Shown here one piece after another: positions 44,998 through 53,994 of a DNA stretch of 64,000 nt. Below the pieces are notes generated by a model. The model made no database searches, was not told the origin of the DNA, and saw only the letters and a list, made by a program, of their open reading frames with translations. Position numbers and translations under genes: made by a program. Positions within the stretch are counted from its first letter, which is position 1, and the number at the start of each line of letters is the position of its first letter. The DNA is from an uncultured Paracoccaceae bacterium (GTDB taxonomy: Bacteria; Pseudomonadota; Alphaproteobacteria; Rhodobacterales; Rhodobacteraceae), in assembly GCA_947492475.1 (NCBI GenBank), contig CANLNM010000009.1:1-64000 (forward strand). The letters are read 5' to 3'.

Positions 44998-46863
44998 TCA
45001 CGCGGACGTTGCCTGTTTCATTTCAGGTGCAACCAATCCCACTTTCTTCAACCGGTGATCCAAGCCACGGCGGCTGTAGTACCAACTTATCCCCCCTGGC
45101 GTCTCGAACGGACAGATACCCTTTGCTTCAAGATGACATCCAAGAGGGCCCGATGCACGCCTATAGCGATGCGCCAATTGGCCTAGGGTCTCATACTCAC
45201 GCTGGAATTCTTTGATGCTATCTTTCGTCACCGCATCCAAGAACTGGCGAGACTTTGGGTTTCTTACCCTAAGCGACTTAAGTAGACCTTCATCAATAAA
45301 ATAATTTACGGTTTGATATGTTACGCGCAGCGTTGAGGCTGCCTCGCCCTTCGTAACGCCGTCCATTTCCAGTGGCGGTAGGCAAGCGCGCACTTCCCGT
45401 GGGTTTACTCGAAAACCGGCGATACCACGGACCGTTGTATCCCGAGAAACCTTGGTCAGTTCGCCATTCAGTACCAAGCCAACAATGTCTGATGCAGGAC
45501 AACGGATGCGCCTTGCCGCGTCAATGATCGACACTAATTCATCGGTCTCTTTCACCTTTGAATTCACCGCAGCCGTCAGCCCCTCCATTAGGCTCTCGAG
45601 CGCACGTTTTTCATACTTAGGGACTTGGTCTAACGCATCAACCACCGGTTCAACGATTTCAGATTTACGCAACAGCATCAAAAATTCTGCGCTCACATTT
45701 AAGACGTTAGACGCTTCTGCCACGGTCAAACGATTAGAAATTTGCTCGGACAGCCGAGTAATATCTTGGGCACTCAAGCCATCACGCAGTCTAATTTCTG
45801 CCTCACCGTCTTTTTTCTGAGCAACGCCTTCCGCAATAAGAATACGGTTCATTCGTTCTCTCTGAATACCCAATGACTTCCAGGCCCCATGGATTGAGTA
45901 CCTGGATGTTGTTGGACATGTCTTCCCTAACACAACGTCCTTCTCACTGCAGGGATACGTTCGAAAAATGTATTCTCGAACAAGAGTCCTGAGCGGATCA
46001 GCCTCGCCACCAGCAGGAGACAGTCGAAGCCACTCAAACAAAGCACCTAGATCAGATCTATGTCGGACGGTACGCAATCCATTCGGACTGACCAGCGTAT
46101 CAAGGGCCGCATAGAGCCCTGCCTCGCCTTGCTTCAACGCGTCAAATCCAATTTGGCCACCTGCTGAAAGTTCATCTTCTGATGCACTCGTGATATTTCG
46201 GTCAGGTCCAAACTCAAGAACAAACCCCAGCAGTTCACAAAGCCGCGCCGCTATGTGAAACGGCATGTCATCCAAAAACTGGTTCTGCTTTCTTCCGTCC
46301 AATCGCCGTTGAATATAGGCCTCCAAGGAGGTGAACTGACGATATCGCTCGCGATGCGCTTCTTTTTGAATCGTTGTCCAATGCCGCTCGATGACCTTGC
46401 AAAAATCATAATTTCGGATTGTGTACTTTTCGGGTTCTACATTCATCAAAGGCGTCTCATGTATGGCGCAAGACCGCATCGATAAGAAATGCCACAGATG
46501 CCTCCGGTACGCCCCGTAGCGCCCTCGCAGCTTTCGGCCCTCAACAAGGCACTTGGGACAAACACGTACACGCGTCCTTACCAACGACTTTTTTGTTACG
46601 TATTCTCCCGCAGTGAGAAAGGACTGTCGATCAACCGTGCGTATGGCCCAATGCTTCATATCCTCAGCATTTGCGCCACCGATTGCAGCCATTTTATCAA
46701 ACAAGATGTCATCGCCTCGCACAAAGTCCTGCCACCGAAATCCGTGATCTAGGCAAAAGTCATTTGGCGAAGCCAAACCGCAATACCGCGTGAGGCGGGA
46801 AACATAGGACGTTGCAGTTTCGTACTTGAGGATTGGGAAGGATAGAGAATGCTTGATACTCAT
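44998..46863 (-). CDS. tniQ: TniQ/TnsD-like target-selection protein
   Basis: The 621-residue protein has the TniQ N-terminal zinc-finger region with Cys102-x-x-Cys105 (VCPKC) and Cys132-x-x-His135 (CAIH), following SYVSRLTRYCGL. The long C-terminal part has two further HTH-like segments, RLTVAEASNVLNVSAEFLMLLRK and TKGEAASTLRVTYQTVNYFIDEG, as expected for a TnsD-type protein that reads a fixed attachment site. The element abuts tRNA-Arg, so this protein probably recognises that gene. It overlaps the tnsC stop by 4 bases and is the last gene of the operon. Confidence 0.9.
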   Translation of the reverse strand: MSIKHSLSFPILKYETATSYVSRLTRYCGLASPNDFCLDHGFRWQDFVRGDDILFDKMAAIGGANAEDMKHWAIRTVDRQSFLTAGEYVTKKSLVRTRVRVCPKCLVEGRKLRGRYGAYRRHLWHFLSMRSCAIHETPLMNVEPEKYTIRNYDFCKVIERHWTTIQKEAHRERYRQFTSLEAYIQRRLDGRKQNQFLDDMPFHIAARLCELLGFVLEFGPDRNITSASEDELSAGGQIGFDALKQGEAGLYAALDTLVSPNGLRTVRHRSDLGALFEWLRLSPAGGEADPLRTLVREYIFRTYPCSEKDVVLGKTCPTTSRYSIHGAWKSLGIQRERMNRILIAEGVAQKKDGEAEIRLRDGLSAQDITRLSEQISNRLTVAEASNVLNVSAEFLMLLRKSEIVEPVVDALDQVPKYEKRALESLMEGLTAAVNSKVKETDELVSIIDAARRIRCPASDIVGLVLNGELTKVSRDTTVRGIAGFRVNPREVRACLPPLEMDGVTKGEAASTLRVTYQTVNYFIDEGLLKSLRVRNPKSRQFLDAVTKDSIKEFQREYETLGQLAHRYRRASGPLGCHLEAKGICPFETPGGISWYYSRRGLDHRLKKVGLVAPEMKQATSA

Positions 46864-47831
46864 CGTACACCCTCCCCATTTCCGAAATTCATTGTCCCCA
46901 TGACAGCACGTGCATCGATGGCTTGGTAGTCAGAGACGACAAAGGGGTTGAGCCCGCGCACACAGCCAGATTTGCTCTGAAAAGCATCAATGAAGTGGTG
47001 ACAACGCAGTACGTTCGTCCCTTCCAAAACGGCGTTCTCAATTCCGCTCAAAATCATTGAAACCGTCAGACCAAATTCATTGGCTCCCGCATGGAGTAGG
47101 CGAGGCAAAAAATCCTGCAGGTCAAGCTCAGGGCATATAGAAAGGCCTGCCTTGTTCGCATAAGATTTGAAGTATGCCCGCACTTCCCGTTCATGGGATG
47201 CCCAAGTCACGGCCTCAATGCTCACCATGTCTACCCGACGCTTGAGTTGGTCGTCTGAGTTGATCATTTCGATCATCTTGGGGGTGCCCGACAAGATAAG
47301 CCCGACTGGCCAGGCCTTACTATTCATGAGAGATTTCAGCGTATTTACGACGTCATTGCGCACATTCGCATTTTGGCTAGAGAAAAGATCTTGTGCCTCA
47401 TCGAGGTGCACAAACAAGGTTTCTCGATTGTGCAGCAGGGTGCGCACCTGATCCCAAATTGCACCCGCCGGACTTCGACGCATTGAGTCATATCCCAACG
47501 CGCCCAAAATCGTAGAACCGACATCCTTGAGTGTGGCAGGCGATGGCACCAGAAGGCTTATAACTTCCGCCTTTTGACTGTCGGCTTGGGGTTGCAGAAT
47601 ATCTGGATGTTGCGTCAGTAGGCGTGTAGCAAGCGTTGATTTCCCGCTGCCTGATGCACCCACGATGGCAATTCCCCGTGCTTCCTCGATGAGGCCCAAG
47701 GACAGCGCAGCACGCCGCCGTTGCAGATGTCGGTCGAACTGATCGCACAGTTGTTCGTAAGCGGCATGCCGGATGAATTTTCCGCGGAGCTTGGCAAGCT
47801 GGATGTGAGTTTCGGAAACGCTATTCATCAT
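46860..47831 (-). CDS. tnsC: TnsC/TniB-like AAA+ ATPase
   Basis: The roughly 323-residue AAA+ protein has Walker A GASGSGKST at 58-66, Walker B LFVHLDEAQDL (Asp144, Glu145) and sensor-1 ILSGTPKM. TnsC links target selection by TniQ to the TnsAB transposase and gives target immunity. ATG 47831 is preferred: GGAAG lies 5 bases upstream and it overlaps the tnsB end by 11 bases. A start at 47918 would give a 29-residue extension within tnsB. The size is closer to TniB-type than to the longer E. coli Tn7 TnsC. Confidence 0.88.
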   Translation of the reverse strand: MMNSVSETHIQLAKLRGKFIRHAAYEQLCDQFDRHLQRRRAALSLGLIEEARGIAIVGASGSGKSTLATRLLTQHPDILQPQADSQKAEVISLLVPSPATLKDVGSTILGALGYDSMRRSPAGAIWDQVRTLLHNRETLFVHLDEAQDLFSSQNANVRNDVVNTLKSLMNSKAWPVGLILSGTPKMIEMINSDDQLKRRVDMVSIEAVTWASHEREVRAYFKSYANKAGLSICPELDLQDFLPRLLHAGANEFGLTVSMILSGIENAVLEGTNVLRCHHFIDAFQSKSGCVRGLNPFVVSDYQAIDARAVMGTMNFGNGEGVR

Positions 47832-49968
47832 CGAACTTCCATGTAAGAGACTCGTGATCGTCTTCGGCTGCGGGCTCTTGAGCATCAATTGCTTCTGGGA
47901 TTGCAGCAGCTCTGTCACCCCCCTTGTCGACGAGAGGTATTACGTAACCAAAAAGGTCCTCGTCTGGAGGCAAGTCAAACTCCTCTGGATCATCTGGGGC
48001 GATAGACAACCCCGCAAAGAGATCTTCTTCTCCACGGCGTAAACCCGCAGGTGTCACGGAGCGCAAAGCAACACCAATTGTCGCCTCAGCCGTAGCATTC
48101 ACCCTCGAAATTTTTTCCAAGGCCTCCACGACCGTACTTTCATGAAGAGCCGCTTCCTCCCGATATTTAAGCCGCAACTGGCGCGCTGCCGCCTCCCACT
48201 CATCATAAGACACACCGTCAAAGCACTTTTGCAATGCTGTTGCAGGGAACCACTCTTCTCCAATTCGAACCATAATCCAACCAATGTCTTTCAGATCGAC
48301 CCGCAGATCTACATGGGTTTCATGGCTGTGGAGGTGGAAGTGACGCAAGGCTGCACAGGTATAGTCGACACCAAACACACGGACGCCACGACCCGAGACT
48401 TTACGGTTTTGAGGTTTCCCAAAAGCGCGACGCCGGATTCGCTCAGGGACATCTGGCACAACGCCTTTTTCTTTACTAAGTCGTTTCCAACAATTGTTTG
48501 GGGTCTCGCCTTTAAGCCCTGCATGTGGCCGGTTGTGATAAACGTCCACGACGTACAAAATCAAAATCTGCATCAATTGCTCATCTGTAATCGCGGCCAT
48601 CTCCTCAGAAGGATAATCACCTCTCTCCTTTGGGTTCGAAAATGTCCGGCCAGCAAGGCCAGGCATCAAATCTGTCCCAAAAGTTCCGAAGATCCGTTCC
48701 ACTTGCGCCCGCAATTGTGGCAAACCACCTGTCGGGGTTTCTGGAGAGCCACCTGCATCGAATACCGCTGCTCGAAACCTATTATCGACAAATGCCGCAC
48801 CGAGATCGGTAGCGACGGTCTTGAGACCGCCATATTGCCCCCAATCGGATTGGCACCCAGCAGCAGCAGCCAAACTTGATTTGTCCTGTGTCACATCAGC
48901 AAGTAATGCAATCGCATCTTCGGCGTTTGGTTCCACACAGAGCCGCATGCCAAGAACACAACGCGTAGCAGCATCAATGGCGAGATAAAGCCAACGCCTC
49001 CCTCTTGGCAGGGCTGCCAATTGTTTCGGCGATAAGTTGTCGAGCGCGCCGCGTTCAGCAAGGATTGTGATCAGATCAACTTTCCATTCATCGATTTCAA
49101 TGCGCTCCATCGGGTAGCTCACATCCAAGCCTGTTTCATACAGCATGAATTTCCGATTGGCCGCGTCGACACCATGGCGCTGCGCATAAGTGGTGTATGG
49201 ATCAAGCTTCGCGATCTCTCTTTCGACCTTGCGCTTTGAGGGAACCTTTAGCGGCCGCATTCCAAGCTCGGCACGTCGAGCGTTCTCCGCTTCAAATTTA
49301 CTCTTCGTATTTTCAGCGACACGCCGCTTGGATAATCGGCTAAGGGTTAAATAGTCACCGATGCACTGCCCTAGGAACCGCAATTCTTCCAAGGTAAAGC
49401 GGTCTTTCCTGTTCCCAGATCGAAAGGTTCTGGGAACAAGTGCCAGCACAGAACACTCGGATTTTTCAAAGCGTCGCCCCCATTCCAGCAAAGTACGCGA
49501 ACAAGGGGCTATACGGCTTACCCTCTTCTTTCCAGCACGTTTAGGCAGCCATCCATCTTGCTCAGATCGGGCCATGCTATTCACATGGCTTTCGATCACT
49601 GGCAGCCAATTTTTTGCTGAATACTCAGTTTTTTGAGCTTTACCTGCCCTCCAAAGCGCCAGGAATGTTGTCACATATGCGTAGCGCCACATTGTTTCGG
49701 CGCGGGTTTCTTCAGGCAAATTATTAATAGTGTTTGTAATGCCTGTTTCACGAAGCTTCTGCCGTTCGATCAGGAAATAATTAGGCTCTAGAAGCACATC
49801 TGCCCGCTTTAAGAGCTCGCGAAATTCCTTAAATGAAAAGAAAACCGTCTCCTGTAACTTGCCGATCCGATCCAACGTATAGCCTTGCTCACATGCAACC
49901 GGGTTTTGGTACATCAGCGCGTCTACCGTTAGTCTATCAAAGGGCGACAATTGCATGGGAATACTCAT
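47821..49968 (-). CDS. tnsB: TnsB/TniA-like DDE transposase
   Basis: The 715-residue protein has an integrase-core DDE domain with Asp293 (IEIDEWKVDL), Asp388 (VATDLGAAF) and Glu424 (RAQVERIFGTF), then a Mu-transposase-type C-terminal barrel and an acidic tail. N-terminal HTH regions should bind the repeated words at the transposon ends. It would make the 3' cuts and strand joining, giving 5-bp target duplications as seen here. Length matches TnsB of Tn7-like elements. It overlaps both tnsA and tnsC. Confidence 0.92.
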   Translation of the reverse strand: MSIPMQLSPFDRLTVDALMYQNPVACEQGYTLDRIGKLQETVFFSFKEFRELLKRADVLLEPNYFLIERQKLRETGITNTINNLPEETRAETMWRYAYVTTFLALWRAGKAQKTEYSAKNWLPVIESHVNSMARSEQDGWLPKRAGKKRVSRIAPCSRTLLEWGRRFEKSECSVLALVPRTFRSGNRKDRFTLEELRFLGQCIGDYLTLSRLSKRRVAENTKSKFEAENARRAELGMRPLKVPSKRKVEREIAKLDPYTTYAQRHGVDAANRKFMLYETGLDVSYPMERIEIDEWKVDLITILAERGALDNLSPKQLAALPRGRRWLYLAIDAATRCVLGMRLCVEPNAEDAIALLADVTQDKSSLAAAAGCQSDWGQYGGLKTVATDLGAAFVDNRFRAAVFDAGGSPETPTGGLPQLRAQVERIFGTFGTDLMPGLAGRTFSNPKERGDYPSEEMAAITDEQLMQILILYVVDVYHNRPHAGLKGETPNNCWKRLSKEKGVVPDVPERIRRRAFGKPQNRKVSGRGVRVFGVDYTCAALRHFHLHSHETHVDLRVDLKDIGWIMVRIGEEWFPATALQKCFDGVSYDEWEAAARQLRLKYREEAALHESTVVEALEKISRVNATAEATIGVALRSVTPAGLRRGEEDLFAGLSIAPDDPEEFDLPPDEDLFGYVIPLVDKGGDRAAAIPEAIDAQEPAAEDDHESLTWKFDDE

Positions 49969-50759
49969 TGGTCGCCTCCCCCAAACACCGTCGTTTGCAA
50001 ATTGATTATTGAGGTTTTGTCTGCTTTCAGCTGACCCTCATAGATTGCTAGGAACACCGTGCGAAACCCATGGCCGCCTGCATTCAACTTTTGACTCAAT
50101 TCGGCGATCGTGATCGGGAAGGATGTCGTTTCCAGCGCGTACTGTAGCTGACGCGCGACATTGGAATCTCTGTGGCGCGCGAAGTCAAAGTAGCGTTCGG
50201 CATTGATGGCTTCGGCTCGCGTAAAACATTGATCCGTAATTAGCCTAACATCGTCAGCAAAGTTCTTGTTCACGGCCTGCCGAATAAAGCACAACTCATC
50301 GGCAAAGCCATTGTTCCGAGCAAGTTTTGCAGGCTTAACCGCGATCGCTTCCCTGCGTCCAGAAGCCCTTTGGATCAAGAAATCAAAGAAGTGATTTCGC
50401 CGCTGTCCTTTAGCATCGTAGTAGGTGACAGAAGGTGGCTGCTCCCACAGGTCAATGACATCTCCACGTGCCAAAAGCACGTATAGAACGTTGAGCTCTA
50501 GGCGGCTTTCAAACAGAACAACTCTCGATCTTTGCCAGCCAGGCAGTCGTACGACGATGCCTCCGCGTGAGCTACTTTTTGAACGTCTAGCAATGCGCCT
50601 CATTGAACGGCTTGGAAGTGGTGGTAGGTCGCCGATCGTTTCCGACACTTCTGGCCATAGGTTCGTCGCTGCCGGTAGCGATGACTGGAGAAAGGGCTTT
50701 CGCACAGCTGCAAAATTTAGTTCTGGGTCATTGGGTATATTGATTGTCATACAGTTCAC
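49965..50759 (-). CDS. tnsA: TnsA-like endonuclease
   Basis: The 264-residue protein has a restriction-endonuclease-like N-terminal fold: Glu84 in VVLFESRLELN, Asp126 in NHFFDFLI, and the V-x-K-like AVKPAK with Lys142. TnsA cleaves the 5' strands so the element is excised by cut-and-paste. The C-terminal winged-helix region (about 190-264) contacts TnsC in Tn7. An internal ATG at 50750 is an alternative start. It is the first gene of the leftward tnsABC-tniQ operon. Confidence 0.88.
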   Translation of the reverse strand: MNCMTINIPNDPELNFAAVRKPFLQSSLPAATNLWPEVSETIGDLPPLPSRSMRRIARRSKSSSRGGIVVRLPGWQRSRVVLFESRLELNVLYVLLARGDVIDLWEQPPSVTYYDAKGQRRNHFFDFLIQRASGRREAIAVKPAKLARNNGFADELCFIRQAVNKNFADDVRLITDQCFTRAEAINAERYFDFARHRDSNVARQLQYALETTSFPITIAELSQKLNAGGHGFRTVFLAIYEGQLKADKTSIINLQTTVFGGGDQ

Positions 50760-50872
50760 CCTCGCCGCCCATGCAACTGGGCAGCGGTTAGGCGCTCCTT
50801 CAATTTGGATGAACGAGACCGGCCCGCAGGCTGACCTGCACGCTTGACCGGACTCAAAAATTGGTTCATGAA

Positions 50873-50952
50873 GAAGGTGTATTCAGGCTTACAATCTTGA
50901 ACACACCTAAGAAGCCTTTGAGAGTTGCAGCTCTCGAGGGCTTTTTGCTTTT
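50873..50952 (+). ncRNA. Candidate small structured RNA with intrinsic terminator
   Basis: On the plus strand, AGGTGT (50875) and ACACCT (50903) can pair. They are followed by a second stem, AAGCC...GAGAG/CTCTC...GGCTT (50912-50943), running into TTTTTGCTTTT. The second stem looks like a rho-independent terminator, but no plus-strand gene ends here. Upstream is only a possible 10-codon peptide (ATG 50867). A short antisense or regulatory RNA starting in the tnsA leader region is one explanation. Confidence 0.35.
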
Positions 50953-50955
50953 AGG

Positions 50956-51198
50956 TCATTTGGCTTCCCCCTTTAACGCGTAACGATCAGGCCAAATCTT
51001 CTCTGGCGCTTTGCCAAGTTTGGCGGCGATCGCACTTTGGATTCGCCTCGAACGACCATAACCTTTCGAAACGGTTGATACGGTGTTCTGTTTCAGGCCC
51101 AATTCACGACTAATCTCCGCCATAGAACTACCTGCCAAACGAAGAAGATACTTGGACCGCTCGTGTTGTCTTAAATCTCTTGCCGTCGGTTTGTGCAT
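50956..51198 (-). CDS. Nlp/Ner-like HTH DNA-binding protein
   Basis: The 80-residue protein has a lambda-repressor-type HTH (SSMAEISRELGLKQNTVSTVSKGYG) and ends in the APEKIWPDRY block typical of Nlp/Ner (SfsB) proteins, known from Mu Ner as a transposition repressor. GAAGGG lies about 6 bases before the ATG at 51198; a longer form to 51258 lacks this. It is upstream of tnsA in the same direction, so it is a good candidate for control of the tns operon. Confidence 0.75.
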   Translation of the reverse strand: MHKPTARDLRQHERSKYLLRLAGSSMAEISRELGLKQNTVSTVSKGYGRSRRIQSAIAAKLGKAPEKIWPDRYALKGEAK

Positions 51199-51416
51199 TA
51201 CAGGCCCTTCGAATCCAGTGATGGCAAGACTTCTACGAAAATTTTGAGCGGCCATCAATTTTTAATTAATAAAATCAGTAATTTACACCAAACACCCCCT
51301 GTAAGGCCGCCGTATCTATGAAATCAATTCATATGCACCAACTTCAATAAGTTCGATGCCATATGGCCGAGCGATAAGCCTTTGACCACATACCAGGTCG
51401 CACTGTAAGAAAGCGT

Positions 51417-51962
51417 ATGGAGCGCTTATCTACTCAAAAAGTTAGACTTATTAACTGGCAGGGTAGCCTCGCGATTCACGTGCGCAACAACACGTGTGGC
51501 GGCGAGCTTTACGGCCTCGATGAGATCAAAAATGAGTATGAGAGATGCCGAGATCATTTGCGCTGGTCCCAACGGCTCAACATCAGCCCAAGGCACGTCC
51601 GTCAGATGTTCGAACTGGCAGGTATCGACTATCTGAAAGATCTTTTTTCCTTATGGAAAACAGAGTTCACATGCGCTCAGATCGCGAAGAAGATAGGGAT
51701 GAAGGCTCAACACTTAGGGCAAATGTTCAAAAGGAGTGGGTATGTGCTGAAGCGTGGGCGACGACGTCCCGAGGCACATCATAGCGAAGTTAAAAAGGTT
51801 GCTGAACCCGAAGCACCAGTGGTCTCAGTTGCGCGGCATTTCAAAGTACATTGGCAAACAGCAAAGAAGCTCCTCACTGAAGCGGGCTTGCTGCAAGCCC
51901 ATGAAATTCGCAAACCGTTTCAACGGTACAAGCTGTCCGAAGAAGCTATCAACAGTTCCTAG
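51417..51962 (+). CDS. HTH-rich DNA-binding protein, unknown
   Basis: The 181-residue protein contains three short helix-turn-helix-like segments: LNISPRHVRQMFELAGI, AQIAKKIGMKAQHLGQMFKRSGY, and VSVARHFKVHWQTAKKLLTEAGL. It therefore probably binds DNA at repeated positions. It is transcribed divergently from the Nlp-like gene, and its first codons are duplicated as a dead fragment at 37483-37548 in element II. A role in transposon regulation is inferred from this recurrence. Confidence 0.65.
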   Translation: MERLSTQKVRLINWQGSLAIHVRNNTCGGELYGLDEIKNEYERCRDHLRWSQRLNISPRHVRQMFELAGIDYLKDLFSLWKTEFTCAQIAKKIGMKAQHLGQMFKRSGYVLKRGRRRPEAHHSEVKKVAEPEAPVVSVARHFKVHWQTAKKLLTEAGLLQAHEIRKPFQRYKLSEEAINSS

Positions 51963-52092
51963 GTTTTGGTTTCAAACGGCCCATTCCTGCCGTTCGTCCA
52001 GCCTCAACAATGCTGCGGGAGCAGCCCGCATTGCAGACATTCGTCTCGAGATTGAAATCTAACGCCGCGGAAACGCGGGCGAGCTGCGTCAC

Positions 52093-53994
52093 TTAAAACT
52101 TCTGCGCCTTAAACAAAGTGCTTGCCTTTCCGAGTTTCGGCCAGAGTTCAGGACGTAAATCGAGCAAGTCCTCTAGGCAGGCATCCAAGTAAGCGCTTTG
52201 TTGCTTGGACAGCCTACCAAATGACAATAACTCAATCATTTCACAGAGCTTTTGATCTCGTTTTTCGTCTGGGAACGCGGCGGAAAGTACTACAGGCAAT
52301 GAAAACAACGTTTCGATTTCAAGGCACTCCGGCTTTCGTTGAACGACACGACTAAACAAACTCCATACTTCCTGTGCAAGTTGTTCATTTCTGAAAACGG
52401 CCGCAATGCGTGCCAAACCATCAACGAAGGCACCTACCGAAAAATCGTCACCTTCATCGATTTTGAGGTGAACCCTTCTGAGTGCAGCCACGGACAACGA
52501 TATGATCTCAGCCGGAAGCTTGAAAACTGCCCCCCCATTCACAAGACCGTTGAAACCACCTAGGCTTGGTGGATCTTTCTTGAGCTCCGTTTCGATTAGG
52601 CACTTCCAATCATCTGGCAAATTTGCGGGTTGCTCTGTACCGCCTTCGAGTGGGCCGGGTAAGAATGAGTAAGGGAACTTTAGTCTATCCGAGATTCTTT
52701 TTTCTGATCCTTCTCGTATAAACTCCTCAAGCGGTGTTCCCTGAAACGCTCCCTCTTTGCGAATAAGCGCGTTGTTAACTCGGCAGATAAACTCTGCTTT
52801 AAGCTGATTTGGCATCGCGAATTCGGGCATCCAACGAGCTTCGGAATGGGCGTCTAGATGTCCAATGACAAAAGCCCGTCGAGCAACGCGTTGGGCGAGG
52901 TCTAAGGCGGCAGTATTGGCATCAACACCTTCTGAAATAAGGATCTCTTCCAAAAACGATGCGTGAGAAAACTCAACCAACCGCCTCACAAAAACAGGCA
53001 TGTCATCAAAAACTGAGGACAGGCTCAACCTTCCACTCACGAAAAAAAACAAATTACTGAGTAGTTCAAAACGCCCTGTTTCCGGCTCTGCCAACATAAA
53101 ATCAATAATGTTGGAAACTCTGTCGAGCAGCATTGGATCAGGTTTTGATTGCACCAATACGGCCTCAACAAAACCTAGCTTCGAAAACAACGACCCTGCA
53201 TTCTCCACATGCTCGGCCAGCATTAACCAGTCGTCTGGGGTCATGCTCTCGTGGTCAATTAAGGCGGCAACAGAGCTGTGAATGCAACACCTTAGGACGC
53301 CAGTGCAAAATCGAGCGCCATAGTCTCCCTGGCCTTCAATAACCCACTGATTAACTACACACTCGACAAAATCGGAGAGCGAAGGAGTTTCCTTCGAAAC
53401 CGGGTAGGCATCATACCAAAACTCCGGTTCCACCGGCACAAGTGTCTGTAGATTGCTGCTCCCATTGTAGATTTCGCGACGGATTTTTGCGCTAACGTTT
53501 ACCGGTGACTTCTCAATGTCTTGTTCCAACGCAATAATTTCTGCGCAACTTAAACGACGGGCAGCAAGTTTCGCGAACCAATACTTCGCGCGGCCACTCA
53601 AAAGCAGAGCTTGGGAAGCAACCGATTCAAAGCGCTTTAGTCGATCTTCAGCCGCCTCCATGGCAGGCCAATAGTCGCCAACGCTGATTTTGTTGCCATC
53701 AGCGCATAAAACGAATGTTCCATGCCTCTGATCCACTTCACTAACAGTCCAAACCGCTTCGTTTTCCGCTTCGGCTATCTTAACACCTTCAGCCCCCTCG
53801 AATGCTTTTACAGCACAATCGTACAACTCCTCGACAGAGAATTTGTTGCCATCGGGTAGAAACGTAACTGTTGTAGAAACTGGCAGTCCAAACTGCCCAA
53901 TGAAGCTTCTCTCAGCGACAAGCTCCTCGCGAATTGTCTCGGGGAAGAGTTCCAGCGTAACGGCCGCTGCAATGGCAGTATCTCTTTCACCCAT
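52093..53994 (-). CDS. Partner protein of the nuclease-PIN module, unknown
   Basis: The 633-residue protein shows no catalytic motif, membrane segment or signal peptide that I recognise. It looks mainly helical, with leucine-rich stretches. ATG 53994 is chosen because GAGGAG lies about 10 bases upstream; it overlaps the previous stop by 8 bases, so it is translated together with the large gene. Its length and tight coupling suggest a scaffold, sensor or regulator of the large protein. Confidence 0.65.
   Translation of the reverse strand: MGERDTAIAAAVTLELFPETIREELVAERSFIGQFGLPVSTTVTFLPDGNKFSVEELYDCAVKAFEGAEGVKIAEAENEAVWTVSEVDQRHGTFVLCADGNKISVGDYWPAMEAAEDRLKRFESVASQALLLSGRAKYWFAKLAARRLSCAEIIALEQDIEKSPVNVSAKIRREIYNGSSNLQTLVPVEPEFWYDAYPVSKETPSLSDFVECVVNQWVIEGQGDYGARFCTGVLRCCIHSSVAALIDHESMTPDDWLMLAEHVENAGSLFSKLGFVEAVLVQSKPDPMLLDRVSNIIDFMLAEPETGRFELLSNLFFFVSGRLSLSSVFDDMPVFVRRLVEFSHASFLEEILISEGVDANTAALDLAQRVARRAFVIGHLDAHSEARWMPEFAMPNQLKAEFICRVNNALIRKEGAFQGTPLEEFIREGSEKRISDRLKFPYSFLPGPLEGGTEQPANLPDDWKCLIETELKKDPPSLGGFNGLVNGGAVFKLPAEIISLSVAALRRVHLKIDEGDDFSVGAFVDGLARIAAVFRNEQLAQEVWSLFSRVVQRKPECLEIETLFSLPVVLSAAFPDEKRDQKLCEMIELLSFGRLSKQQSAYLDACLEDLLDLRPELWPKLGKASTLFKAQKF

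Noticed and set aside
50425-50847. Plus-strand open frame of 140 codons over the start of tnsA
   Set aside because: It overlaps the well-supported tnsA coding sequence in antisense and has no recognisable domain.
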